NCBI GenBank assembly: GCA_016926755.1
Contig: JAFGNZ010000204.1
Coordinates: 1 to 41,989, forward strand
Length of the DNA stretch: 41,989 nt
Direction: 5' to 3'
Source: Myxococcaceae bacterium
GTDB lineage: Bacteria > Myxococcota > Myxococcia > Myxococcales > Myxococcaceae
This document shows, piece by piece, positions 16,532 to 23,346 of this stretch. The stretch's first letter is position 1. Each line of letters starts with the position of its first letter. The notes below the pieces were generated by a model. The model made no database searches. It was not told the origin of the DNA and saw only the letters and a list, made by a program, of their open reading frames with translations. The position numbers and the translations under genes are program-made.

Positions 16532-18073
16532 ATGGATGCCAACACGCTCAACACCACTCGGACACAACATCATTGGAGCCGTGGCCTCACCGTCGTGTGT
16601 TGGATGATCGCCGTGCTGCCGCCAGCGGCCATGGCGGACAAGCCGGTGCTTCATCCCGGGAGCCAGCGCTATCGAGTCAGCGCACCGCCCGCCACCGGCC
16701 GGTCCGGCAGCGCGACCCTGATGGCGCGAGCGCTCCTCGGCAAGGGAGGACAGACCACCGTCGAGGTGAGCACCTCCACGCTGGACACCGCCACGGTGGC
16801 GCCCGGGAACATCTCGAAGCTGCAGATCAAGCTGCTGGACGATCAGGGACGTGCACGGGGCTCGGAGAACTACACCGGCTTGAACCTCGGAGGGCGCCTG
16901 CAGGTGACCCTCCAGGGGCTCGGGCGTGGGCAGCCGCTGCAGGTCCAGGCGAACATCCGGGGAATCGATCCCGCGCGCACGGATGTGGTGACCGTCCGGG
17001 CTCCGGTTCAGCGGCGCCCGGACCTGGCGGTGCAGCAGGTCTCCGCCCCGGAGAGCGCCCCAGCGGGGATGCCGGTGGACCTCTCCGCGCTCGTGGAGGA
17101 GCGGAATGGAGACACCGGCGCGGAGGCGGACTGTGTCCTGAAGGTGGACGGCGCCGAGGTCGACAGGGCGTCCGGGATCTGGATCGACGCCGCCAGCGCG
17201 GTGTCCTGCGCGTTCAGCCACACGTTCTCGAGCGGCGGCCTGCACGTGGTGACCGTCGAGGTCGCGGATGTCGTGCCGGGAGACGATGAGCCCTCGAACA
17301 ACGAGGCGACGACGAGCCTCTGGGTGACCGACTCGCTGCGCTTCCATCACGAGGCCAGCGTGGACAGCTCCACGTTCCACACCGTCACCCGGCAGGACGG
17401 CTGGTACAAGCTGGCCTCCAGCACCCAGCAGGTGCGCTCGGACTGGTTCCAGGACTATGAGTATTACGGCTGGCGGCAGAGCGTGGAGTTCCGGGGCGAG
17501 CTCCCCCATGCGATCTCCTTCCCGCTCACGGCGTTCACGCTGACGCACTCGAGCGGCGGCCTGTCGATCCCGGGCACCACCTTCCATGATCTGGAGCCGG
17601 ACGCGCCCGCCCTGGAGCAGTGCGTGTGGGAGGTCGACCCGCTGAGCAGCGCGCACCTCAGGCTTTGCACGCGGACGGGGCCGAGCCAGGGGCAGACGCG
17701 CTTCACGTACACCCGCTACGGAGGTGAGGTGACCTATTACTCCTACTGGCACCAGGCGAGGTGGGTCACCTCCATGTCGACAGGCAAGACGTCCTACAGT
17801 GAGTGGAGCGTCAACAACCGTGAGACGACACCGTTGGGGCCCGCGGCGCAGTGGATCCCCGGAGCGAGCTACGACTTCGACGTCCAGGTGATCGACGGAG
17901 ACACGAAGTACCGGGCCGTGGCCTCGGTCGCCCTCACGCCGTACCAGCATGAGGTGATCGAGCCGCTCACGTGCACCGGCTCCACCGCCCCCGACTACTC
18001 CCTCGAAACCTGCAGGCGCTCCCACTTCACGCTTCAGGGAGTCCAGGGGACCTACGTGTCCAACGCTCCCTAG
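16532..18073 (+). CDS. secreted CARDB-domain protein of unknown function
   Basis: 513 residues from ATG 16532, with AGGGAGG 8 nt upstream (16517-16523). A signal peptide spans residues 1-34 (basic start, then GLTVVCWMIAVLPPAAMA). Residues 162-264 match a CARDB cell-adhesion-type module: RPDLAVQQVSAPESAPAG, EVADVVPGDDEPSNNEATTSLWV. The second half (265-513) is rich in Tyr, Trp and Ser and has paired cysteines (CVWEVDPLSSAHLRLC; CTGSTAPDYSLETC), suggesting a disulfide-stabilised beta-rich domain I cannot name. It is a monocistronic gene with 218 bp upstream for its promoter. It probably acts outside the cell or on its surface; binding partner unknown. Confidence 0.85.
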   Translation: MDANTLNTTRTQHHWSRGLTVVCWMIAVLPPAAMADKPVLHPGSQRYRVSAPPATGRSGSATLMARALLGKGGQTTVEVSTSTLDTATVAPGNISKLQIKLLDDQGRARGSENYTGLNLGGRLQVTLQGLGRGQPLQVQANIRGIDPARTDVVTVRAPVQRRPDLAVQQVSAPESAPAGMPVDLSALVEERNGDTGAEADCVLKVDGAEVDRASGIWIDAASAVSCAFSHTFSSGGLHVVTVEVADVVPGDDEPSNNEATTSLWVTDSLRFHHEASVDSSTFHTVTRQDGWYKLASSTQQVRSDWFQDYEYYGWRQSVEFRGELPHAISFPLTAFTLTHSSGGLSIPGTTFHDLEPDAPALEQCVWEVDPLSSAHLRLCTRTGPSQGQTRFTYTRYGGEVTYYSYWHQARWVTSMSTGKTSYSEWSVNNRETTPLGPAAQWIPGASYDFDVQVIDGDTKYRAVASVALTPYQHEVIEPLTCTGSTAPDYSLETCRRSHFTLQGVQGTYVSNAP

Positions 18074-18075
18074 CG

Positions 18076-18249
18076 TCAGCCCACCTGGCTGGAGCTGGGA
18101 GCCGTGGGCGGCTGGTCATTCAGCAGCCGCTCCAGCCCCTCGCGGGTGAGGGTGCGCGACGAGCCCTCGGGCAGGCGCAGGGGGCGCCTGTTCCGCAGCG
18201 TGTTCAAGTGGCCGACAGTGGGGTGGCACAGGAAGGCAATGTGGCTCAA
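18076..18249 (-). pseudogene. glycosyltransferase (MGT/UGT-like) N-terminal fragment
   Basis: A 57-residue frame from TTG 18249 reads MSHIAFLCHPTVGHLNTL, which looks like the first strand and glycine/histidine loop of macrolide-type (GT1) glycosyltransferases (IAF.C.P..GH.NP.L). It then jumps to LRNRRPLRLPEGSSRTLTRE and ends at 18076. The expected 400 residues are missing, so the gene seems to have lost its middle, leaving two ends fused. The frame is closed upstream by a stop near 18274. It sits 2 nt past the stop of the CARDB gene on the opposite strand. Confidence 0.45.
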
Positions 18250-18333
18250 GGGTTCCTCTGCGAGAGAGTGTACTCAGGATATGACGGGTTCGTTGCCTTC
18301 TCAGGTCGCTGTACCCACCATCCACCGCCTCAC

Positions 18334-18924
18334 ATGCCCATGATCAAGATCTACGTCATTGCCGGTTCGGTGCGTCCGGGGAGGTTCAACATCCAACCCG
18401 CGACCTGGATCTACGAGCTCGCGAAGAAGCGCGAGGACTTCGAGACGGAGCTGCTCGATCTGGCGGAGGTGAAGCTGCCGTTCCTGGATGAGCCCGTCCC
18501 GCCGTCCAAGCACCAGTACTCGAACGAGCACACGAAGCGCTGGTCGAGCACCATCGAAGCGGGTGACGGGTTCATCTTCGTCACCCCCGAATACAATCAC
18601 TCGTTCTCCCCCGCCCTGAAGAACGCGATCGACTATCTGTACTTCGAGTGGAACTACAAGCCGGTCAGCTTCGTCAGCTACGGCTCACTGGCGGGGGGCG
18701 CCCGCGCGGTGGAGCACCTGCGCGGCGTTGCCGCTGAGATCAAGATGTATGATCTCCGTGAGCAGATCATGCTGCCCAACTATTGGGAGCACCTCGACGC
18801 GCAGGGGAGATACCAGTTCAACGAGCGCCATGTCGCCGCCGCGAACGCCCTCTTCACCAGCCTCGCCTTCTGGGCGGGGAAGATGAAAGAGGCGCGCAGG
18901 GAGCTGGCCCAGATGAAAACATAG
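18334..18924 (+). CDS. NADPH-dependent FMN reductase family protein
   Basis: 196 residues from ATG 18334 (a second ATG two codons on is equally possible). IYVIAGSVRPGR at residues 6-17 is the FMN phosphate loop of the flavodoxin-like NADPH:FMN reductase family. FIFVTPEYNHSFSPALKNAIDYL is the second hallmark, and VSYGSLAGGARAVEHLRGV the third. The length matches small quinone/azo/chromate-reductase-type members, which are cytoplasmic dimers. The substrate cannot be told. It stands alone between a glycosyltransferase remnant and a CBM remnant. Confidence 0.92.
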   Translation: MPMIKIYVIAGSVRPGRFNIQPATWIYELAKKREDFETELLDLAEVKLPFLDEPVPPSKHQYSNEHTKRWSSTIEAGDGFIFVTPEYNHSFSPALKNAIDYLYFEWNYKPVSFVSYGSLAGGARAVEHLRGVAAEIKMYDLREQIMLPNYWEHLDAQGRYQFNERHVAAANALFTSLAFWAGKMKEARRELAQMKT

Positions 18925-19018
18925 TCACGGCTGCTCACCGGTGGAGCCCAGGTTGACCGGAGTGTTCTAGCCCAGGTGTCTCCACGGAGGACCCCCTCGG
19001 GCAGGCTGCACTCCCTGA

Positions 19019-19486
19019 GTGATCTCCACCCATGCGCCTCTCCCGCCTGCTCCTCGCGTCCGCCCGGCCCTCCGCACGCGGGACGAGCGGGCCCGTGAGG
19101 CGTGGGGAACGGCGAGCGCGAGCCCGCGCATCCAGGGCCTCACCTCCACCACGGCGCGGGCCTGGGCCGGCAGCCGCTCGCTCGCGGTGCCGGTGGCGGA
19201 GACTCCCAATGGGCTGTCCGCGATCTACGTGCCTGGGGCCGCGGTGCCCGCCGGCAGGACGGTCTCCTTCCGCGTCTGGCTGCCCACCGGCCACCGCGTC
19301 ACCGCGCTCCAGCCCTTCGCGCTGCAGGGCGCGGCCGGCGGGTGGCGGTGGAACGGCTCGTGGATCGCCAGCTCGACCCTGCAGGTGCCCGCGAACGCGG
19401 CGTCGCCGCTCCACCAGCTCGGCATCGAGATCTTCGCCGCCGACGGCTGGAAGGGCACGCTCCACCTCGACTCGGTGAGCTGGTGA
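19019..19486 (+). pseudogene. C-terminal carbohydrate-binding-module fragment of a secreted glycoside hydrolase
   Basis: From about residue 29 the frame reads as a beta-sandwich: WGTASASPRIQGLTSTT, SLAVPVAETPNGLSAIYVPG, TVSFRVWLPTGHRVTALQPF, GGWRWNGSWIASSTLQVP, and it ends WKGTLHLDSVSW. This strand pattern with surface Trp residues and a terminal DSVSW is like the C-terminal CBM-type domain of myxobacterial secreted mannanases/glycosidases. There is no signal peptide and no catalytic domain; the first 28 residues look random. I take it as the leftover 3' end of a deleted hydrolase gene. Confidence 0.5.
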
Positions 19487-19530
19487 GCCACGCGGTGGCC
19501 CACCCGGCCCCGCGGGCTCTCCTCGCGTGC

Positions 19531-20043
19531 TCAGAACGGGCAGCCGACCTCGCCGCAGGGATCCATCCCCGGGGGCGGCGGGGGCGGCTCGCCGATCGCC
19601 AGCCTCACGCCGACGAGCGTGCCCACCACTCCCAAGGCGACGCCCGTGCACAGCAGCAGCGTCTTGCCCAGGTGGAGCTCGCGGATGCCGGCGGACTGAA
19701 CCTCGCGCAGGGGGACCTCGACGGTCCTCCGGAACGCATCCTGCGGCACGCCGCGGAAGTGCTGCCTGTCGACGTCCACCTCGAGGTACTTCTCGGCGAT
19801 GACCGCCCCATTGCTCTGGACGAGCACCAGGGGCGTGTCCTCGGTGAACAGGTGCTCGCGCCCCTCGGTGTCGCGCACCCGCACGCTCATCGGATCAGCG
19901 ACGTGGCCATCCCCGGGTCGCACCAGCACCAGGTCTGGAACGAACCAGCCATCCAACCTGGAGATCTCCGTCTTCGGGATGGTGTACGTGGTAGTGCAAC
20001 CCGTCGCGGCGAGCAGCAAGGCAAACGATGCACGGACACGCAT
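19531..20043 (-). CDS. hypothetical lipoprotein with C-terminal membrane segment
   Basis: 170 residues from ATG 20043; GGGGGAG lies 7 nt upstream. The N-terminus MRVRASFALLLAATGC is a short signal ending in a lipobox-like AATGC, followed by TTTYTIPKTEISRLDGW. The middle (about 25-120) is a beta-rich domain with LVLVQSNGAVIAEKYLEVDVDRQ. A hydrophobic stretch near 130-152 (LLLCTGVALGVVGTLVGVRLAI) precedes a proline run and CGEVGC. Proteins of this kind with a late membrane span are common and unnamed in myxobacteria. It is divergent from the ChaN-like gene with 100 bp between starts. Confidence 0.82.
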   Translation of the reverse strand: MRVRASFALLLAATGCTTTYTIPKTEISRLDGWFVPDLVLVRPGDGHVADPMSVRVRDTEGREHLFTEDTPLVLVQSNGAVIAEKYLEVDVDRQHFRGVPQDAFRRTVEVPLREVQSAGIRELHLGKTLLLCTGVALGVVGTLVGVRLAIGEPPPPPPGMDPCGEVGCPF

Positions 20044-20143
20044 ATGAGCACTCCCCCATGTGTCTCCAGGGTATCGTGGAACGGGCAGGACCGCCGACAC
20101 CCAGGTTTCCTCCTGGAGCCGCGCGGTGTCTGATGGGGCCTTG

Positions 20144-21166
20144 ATGCGCTCTTCTCTCTTCCTTGGACTCCTCGCGGCCGCGCTCCTCGCCGGCTGCGCC
20201 ACCTCCCGCTCCCAGACAGGCCCTGCCCCAGCGCGCGCCGCCTCCACCGAGTGGCTCAGCCCCCTGCTCCGTGAGCACCCGCTCGCCGGGCGCATCTGGG
20301 ACGTCTCCCAGAGCCGCTGGCTGGAGGAGGCCTCGCTGCGAGAGGAGCTCACGCGGGCACGCTTCGTGCTGCTGGGCGAGAAGCATGACAACGCCGACCA
20401 CCACCGCCTCCAGGCCTCCCTGGTGCGGGCCATCACCGAGCACGGGAGGCGCCCTGCGCTCGCCTTCGAGATGCTTGGGGTGGAGCAGCAGGCCGCGGTG
20501 GACGCGGCGCTCGCGAGCGAGCCCGGCGACCCGGACGCCATCGCCCAGGCCGTGGACTGGGCCCACAGCAGCTGGCCGGACTGGGCGCTGTACCGCCCCA
20601 TCTTCGCCGCGGGGCTCGAGCGGGGGCTGCCCATCGTCGCCGCCAACCTGCCGAAAGCACAGGCCAGGGCCCTGGTGATGAAGGGCGCCTCGGCGCTGCC
20701 CGCGGAGCTCGTCACCCAGCTCGGGCTCGACACCCCCCTGCCCGAGGAGATCGCCCGCACCATGCGCGAGGAGATGTTCCACGCCCACTGCGGCGCCATG
20801 CCCGCGGAGCACATGCAGCCCATGGTGGAGGCGCAGCGCGCGCGAGACGCGCAGATGGCGGAGCGCCTGCACGCGTCCGACCAGGGCGAGGGCGTCATCC
20901 TCATCACGGGCTCCGGGCACGCCCGCACGGATCGGGGTGTGCCCGTGCACCTGGCCCGCCGGGCTCCCGGGCTGGGCGCCCGCAGCGTGGCCTTCGTGGA
21001 GGTGGTGGACGGGAAGGCAGCACCCCAGGACTACGCCGCCTCGTTCGGCCCCGGGCCGCTGCCGTTCGACTACCTCTGGTTCACCCCGGGGGCGCTGCGG
21101 GAGGACCCCTGCGCGAAGCACCGCGAGCGCATGCGGCACGACAGCCAGCCCCCCTCGAGCAAGTAG
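20144..21166 (+). CDS. ChaN-family (haem-binding-like) lipoprotein
   Basis: 340 residues from ATG 20144. Residues 1-18 are a lipoprotein signal (FLGLLAAALLAGCATS) with Cys18 as the lipidated residue. The mature part belongs to the ChaN / cofactor-haem-binding domain family: FVLLGEKHDNADHHRLQ (conserved Gly-Glu-x-His and His-His), ALAFEMLGVEQQAAVD, DWALYRPIFAAGLERGLPIVAANLP, and GVILITGSGHARTDRGVPVHL near the end. Family members bind haem at a dimer interface or are linked to iron uptake, but no iron gene is nearby. It is likely attached to the outer membrane facing the periplasm. Confidence 0.9.
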   Translation: MRSSLFLGLLAAALLAGCATSRSQTGPAPARAASTEWLSPLLREHPLAGRIWDVSQSRWLEEASLREELTRARFVLLGEKHDNADHHRLQASLVRAITEHGRRPALAFEMLGVEQQAAVDAALASEPGDPDAIAQAVDWAHSSWPDWALYRPIFAAGLERGLPIVAANLPKAQARALVMKGASALPAELVTQLGLDTPLPEEIARTMREEMFHAHCGAMPAEHMQPMVEAQRARDAQMAERLHASDQGEGVILITGSGHARTDRGVPVHLARRAPGLGARSVAFVEVVDGKAAPQDYAASFGPGPLPFDYLWFTPGALREDPCAKHRERMRHDSQPPSSK

Positions 21167-21234
21167 CCCCTGCCCTGGACGAGGGGCTGGCAGGCACGGT
21201 CGCGGCGGCCATGCAGGGGCCGGGGAGTCGGCGC

Positions 21235-21240
21235 TATACA
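21235..21240 (+). promoter_or_regulatory. -10-like element placed for a leaderless sirtuin mRNA
   Basis: TATACA lies 8 nt before the sirtuin ATG in otherwise GC-rich DNA. With the usual 6-8 nt from -10 to the start site, transcription would begin at or next to the start codon. No ribosome site is seen. A matching -35 box is not obvious, so this is a moderate call. Confidence 0.45.
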
Positions 21241-21248
21241 TGCGGTGA

Positions 21249-22112
21249 ATGCGCGCTCCCCTGGCCCCAGCGCCTGCCTCTCCCGAGCCCCCCGAGGTGG
21301 GAGCCCTGGTCCACCTGCTCGAGGGGCGCCGCCTGGTGGTGCTCACCGGCGCCGGGTGCAGCACCGAGTCGGGCATCCCGGACTACCGCGGTCCCGGCAC
21401 CCGCGCCCGCGCGCGCAACCCCATCCAGCACATGGAGTTCCTCACCCGGCCCGAGGTGCGTGCGCGCTACTGGGCCCGGAGCCTGCTTGGCTGGCCTCGC
21501 TTCTCCCTGGCCCGTCCGAACGCGGCGCACCATGCGCTCGCGGCCATGGAGCGGGACGGGCACGTGCTGGGCCTCATCACCCAGAACGTGGATCGGCTGC
21601 ACCACGCCGCGGGCAGCGCGCGCGTCATCGAGCTGCACGGGGCGCTGGCGGAGGTGCGGTGCCTGGCCTGTGGCGAGCGGGAGCCCCGTGCGGCGCTGCA
21701 GGAGCGCCTGCTCGCGCTCAACCCTGGTTTCCTGGAGCAGCAGGTGGAGCTCCGACCGGACGGCGACGCCGAGCTCCCGGTGGAGGCGGTGCGCACCTTC
21801 CGCGTGGCTGACTGCACCCGGTGCGAGGGGGCCCTGAAGCCTGACGTGGTGTTCTTCGGGGGCAACGTCCCGCGCCCCACGGTGGACGCCGCGTTCGCGA
21901 TGCTCGAGGAGGGGGACGCGCTGCTGGTGGTGGGCTCGTCCCTGGCCGTCTTCTCCGGCTACCGCTTCGTCCTCCGGGCCGCGGAGCGCCACATGCCCAT
22001 CGGGCTGATCAACCTGGGTGAGAGCCGCGGTGACGCGGTGGCGGACGTGCGCGTGGAGGCGCGGGTGGGGGACGTGCTCCCCCGGCTCGCGGCGGCCCTG
22101 GCTCGGAGCTGA
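21249..22112 (+). CDS. NAD-dependent protein deacetylase, sirtuin (Sir2) family, class II-like
   Basis: 287 residues. It removes acyl groups from protein lysines using NAD+. Motifs: [16 protein letters not shown] (33-48), [12 protein letters not shown] (111-122), ELHG with catalytic His130, zinc cysteines 138/141 (CLAC) and 189/192 (CTRC), FFGGNVP (202-208) and [27 protein letters not shown] rather than GISAESGIPTFRG places it with class II (SIRT4-like) enzymes. A 40-residue insert (146-185) separates the zinc pairs. It begins 82 nt after the ChaN-like gene and appears to be monocistronic. Confidence 0.95.
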   Translation: MRAPLAPAPASPEPPEVGALVHLLEGRRLVVLTGAGCSTESGIPDYRGPGTRARARNPIQHMEFLTRPEVRARYWARSLLGWPRFSLARPNAAHHALAAMERDGHVLGLITQNVDRLHHAAGSARVIELHGALAEVRCLACGEREPRAALQERLLALNPGFLEQQVELRPDGDAELPVEAVRTFRVADCTRCEGALKPDVVFFGGNVPRPTVDAAFAMLEEGDALLVVGSSLAVFSGYRFVLRAAERHMPIGLINLGESRGDAVADVRVEARVGDVLPRLAAALARS

Positions 22113-22264
22113 GCAGCCCCGGCGGCGTGTCACGCCCGTGGACTCCCCCGTCTCCGGGCGTGGACGGATCCGCTGCGATCTCAACCCGATGAGTAGGGCT
22201 CTCCCGAGTGGACCTGTCGCGGCACGCGGCTTGCTGTCACCTCCCGGCGCAGATGGAGGATGGA

Positions 22265-23032
22265 ATGGACAGGGCGGTGGAGATGGGGACGGAGCAGGTG
22301 GAGGGATCTGCGGGCGAAGGGTCGGTGAGGGCGCGGCTTCACGGCATGGAGGAGGTGCGAGAGCGCCTCTTCAAGCTGGGGGCCGGCGCTCTCACCGACC
22401 TGGAGCTCTTGTCCGTGCTGCTGGGGATGGGGCCGCGCACGCACGGGGTGGCCGAGGAGCTCCTCTCCCGGAGCGGAGGCCTCAAGGCGCTGTTGCTGAA
22501 GGATCCGCTGGAGCTGAGCCTGCAGCATGGGCTGGGGCCCGTGCGGACGGCGCAGGTGCTCGCGGCGCTGGAGCTGGGGCGCAGGGCCCAGCGCACCACC
22601 GAGCGGCGCCCGCGGCTGCGCAACCCGAGGGAGATCCACGCGTACCTGCTCCCCATCCTGAGCGCGCTGCGGCGCGAGGTCTTCCACGTCCTGTGCTTCA
22701 ACCCGCGCAACGTGCTGCTGGCGGATGTGCGGGTGGCCGAGGGGACGATGAACACGTGCCCGGTGGATCCACGCGAGGTGTACGCCGCGGCGCTGACCAC
22801 CCGGGCCACGGCGATCGTGCTCGCCCACAACCACCCCTCGGGGGATCCGGAGCCCTCGGGCCAGGACGTGAGCCTGACGTTCCAGCTCATCGAGGCCGGC
22901 CGGCTGCTGGGCATCAAGGTGCTGGACCACCTGGTGCTGGGAGACGGGGCCTATGTGTCGCTGATGGAGCGGGGGTTCTTCAAGGACGAGGAGGGCAGCG
23001 GACAATGGAGCGTGGCTGGAGGGGACTGGTGA
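22265..23032 (+). CDS. radC: RadC family protein (JAB/MPN domain, UPF0758)
   Basis: 255 residues from ATG 22265, with GGAGG 5 nt upstream (22255-22259); a longer reading from 22208 lacks such a site. The N-terminal helix-hairpin-helix (GLGPVRTAQVLAALELGRR) is followed by the JAB1/MPN metalloprotease-like domain: FNPRNVLLADVRVAEGTMN, then HNHPSGDPEPSGQD, the metal-binding His-x-His...Asp motif, then VLDHLVLGDGAYVSLMERG. Despite the name, a DNA-repair role for RadC is not established. Its 3' end overlaps the next gene by 28 nt, and a recQ gene follows, which supports a DNA-metabolism setting. Confidence 0.95.
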   Translation: MDRAVEMGTEQVEGSAGEGSVRARLHGMEEVRERLFKLGAGALTDLELLSVLLGMGPRTHGVAEELLSRSGGLKALLLKDPLELSLQHGLGPVRTAQVLAALELGRRAQRTTERRPRLRNPREIHAYLLPILSALRREVFHVLCFNPRNVLLADVRVAEGTMNTCPVDPREVYAAALTTRATAIVLAHNHPSGDPEPSGQDVSLTFQLIEAGRLLGIKVLDHLVLGDGAYVSLMERGFFKDEEGSGQWSVAGGDW

Positions 23033-23346
23033 TGACGGCGGTGATGGGGTGTGGCGGTGCCGGGCAGGGCTCCGGCGAGGCCTGGCAGGTGGACGTCGTG
23101 GAGGAGGAGCGGGCGCGGGTGGTGGAGCTGGGGAGCGGAAGAGCCCGGACGGTGGACCGGGGCACGCTGCCCGCGGGGACGCGGGAGGGGGACGTGGTGG
23201 TGGACGGTCGGCTGGACCCCGAGCTGAGGGCCCGGCTGACCCGGGAGGTAGCCGAGGCCCGGGCCCGGCGGGCTGTTCCCGTCCCAAGGGGACTCGACCT
23301 GGGGGGTAGTGAGGATCCCCCGTTGACGATCCCCCGGGAACAGTGA
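23005..23346 (+). CDS. small DUF3006-like protein with lipoprotein-type N-terminus
   Basis: 113 residues from ATG 23005, nested 28 nt into the end of radC; GAGGAGGG lies about 10 nt upstream. The core WQVDVVEEERARVVEL, TLPAGTREGDVVVDGRLDPE and LTREVAEARARR match the short DUF3006 pattern (a small beta-barrel followed by a helix). The N-terminus is unusual: MERGWRGLVMTAVMGCGGAG resembles a lipoprotein signal with Cys16, while typical DUF3006 proteins are cytoplasmic. Its stop overlaps the recQ start (GTGA). A later start would lose the signal. Function unknown. Confidence 0.7.
   Translation: MERGWRGLVMTAVMGCGGAGQGSGEAWQVDVVEEERARVVELGSGRARTVDRGTLPAGTREGDVVVDGRLDPELRARLTREVAEARARRAVPVPRGLDLGGSEDPPLTIPREQ

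Noticed and set aside
22018-23004. Long in-frame extension upstream of the DUF3006-like gene
   Set aside because: It runs through the sirtuin end and radC in another frame and has the Gly/Ala/Arg-rich look of a shadow frame.
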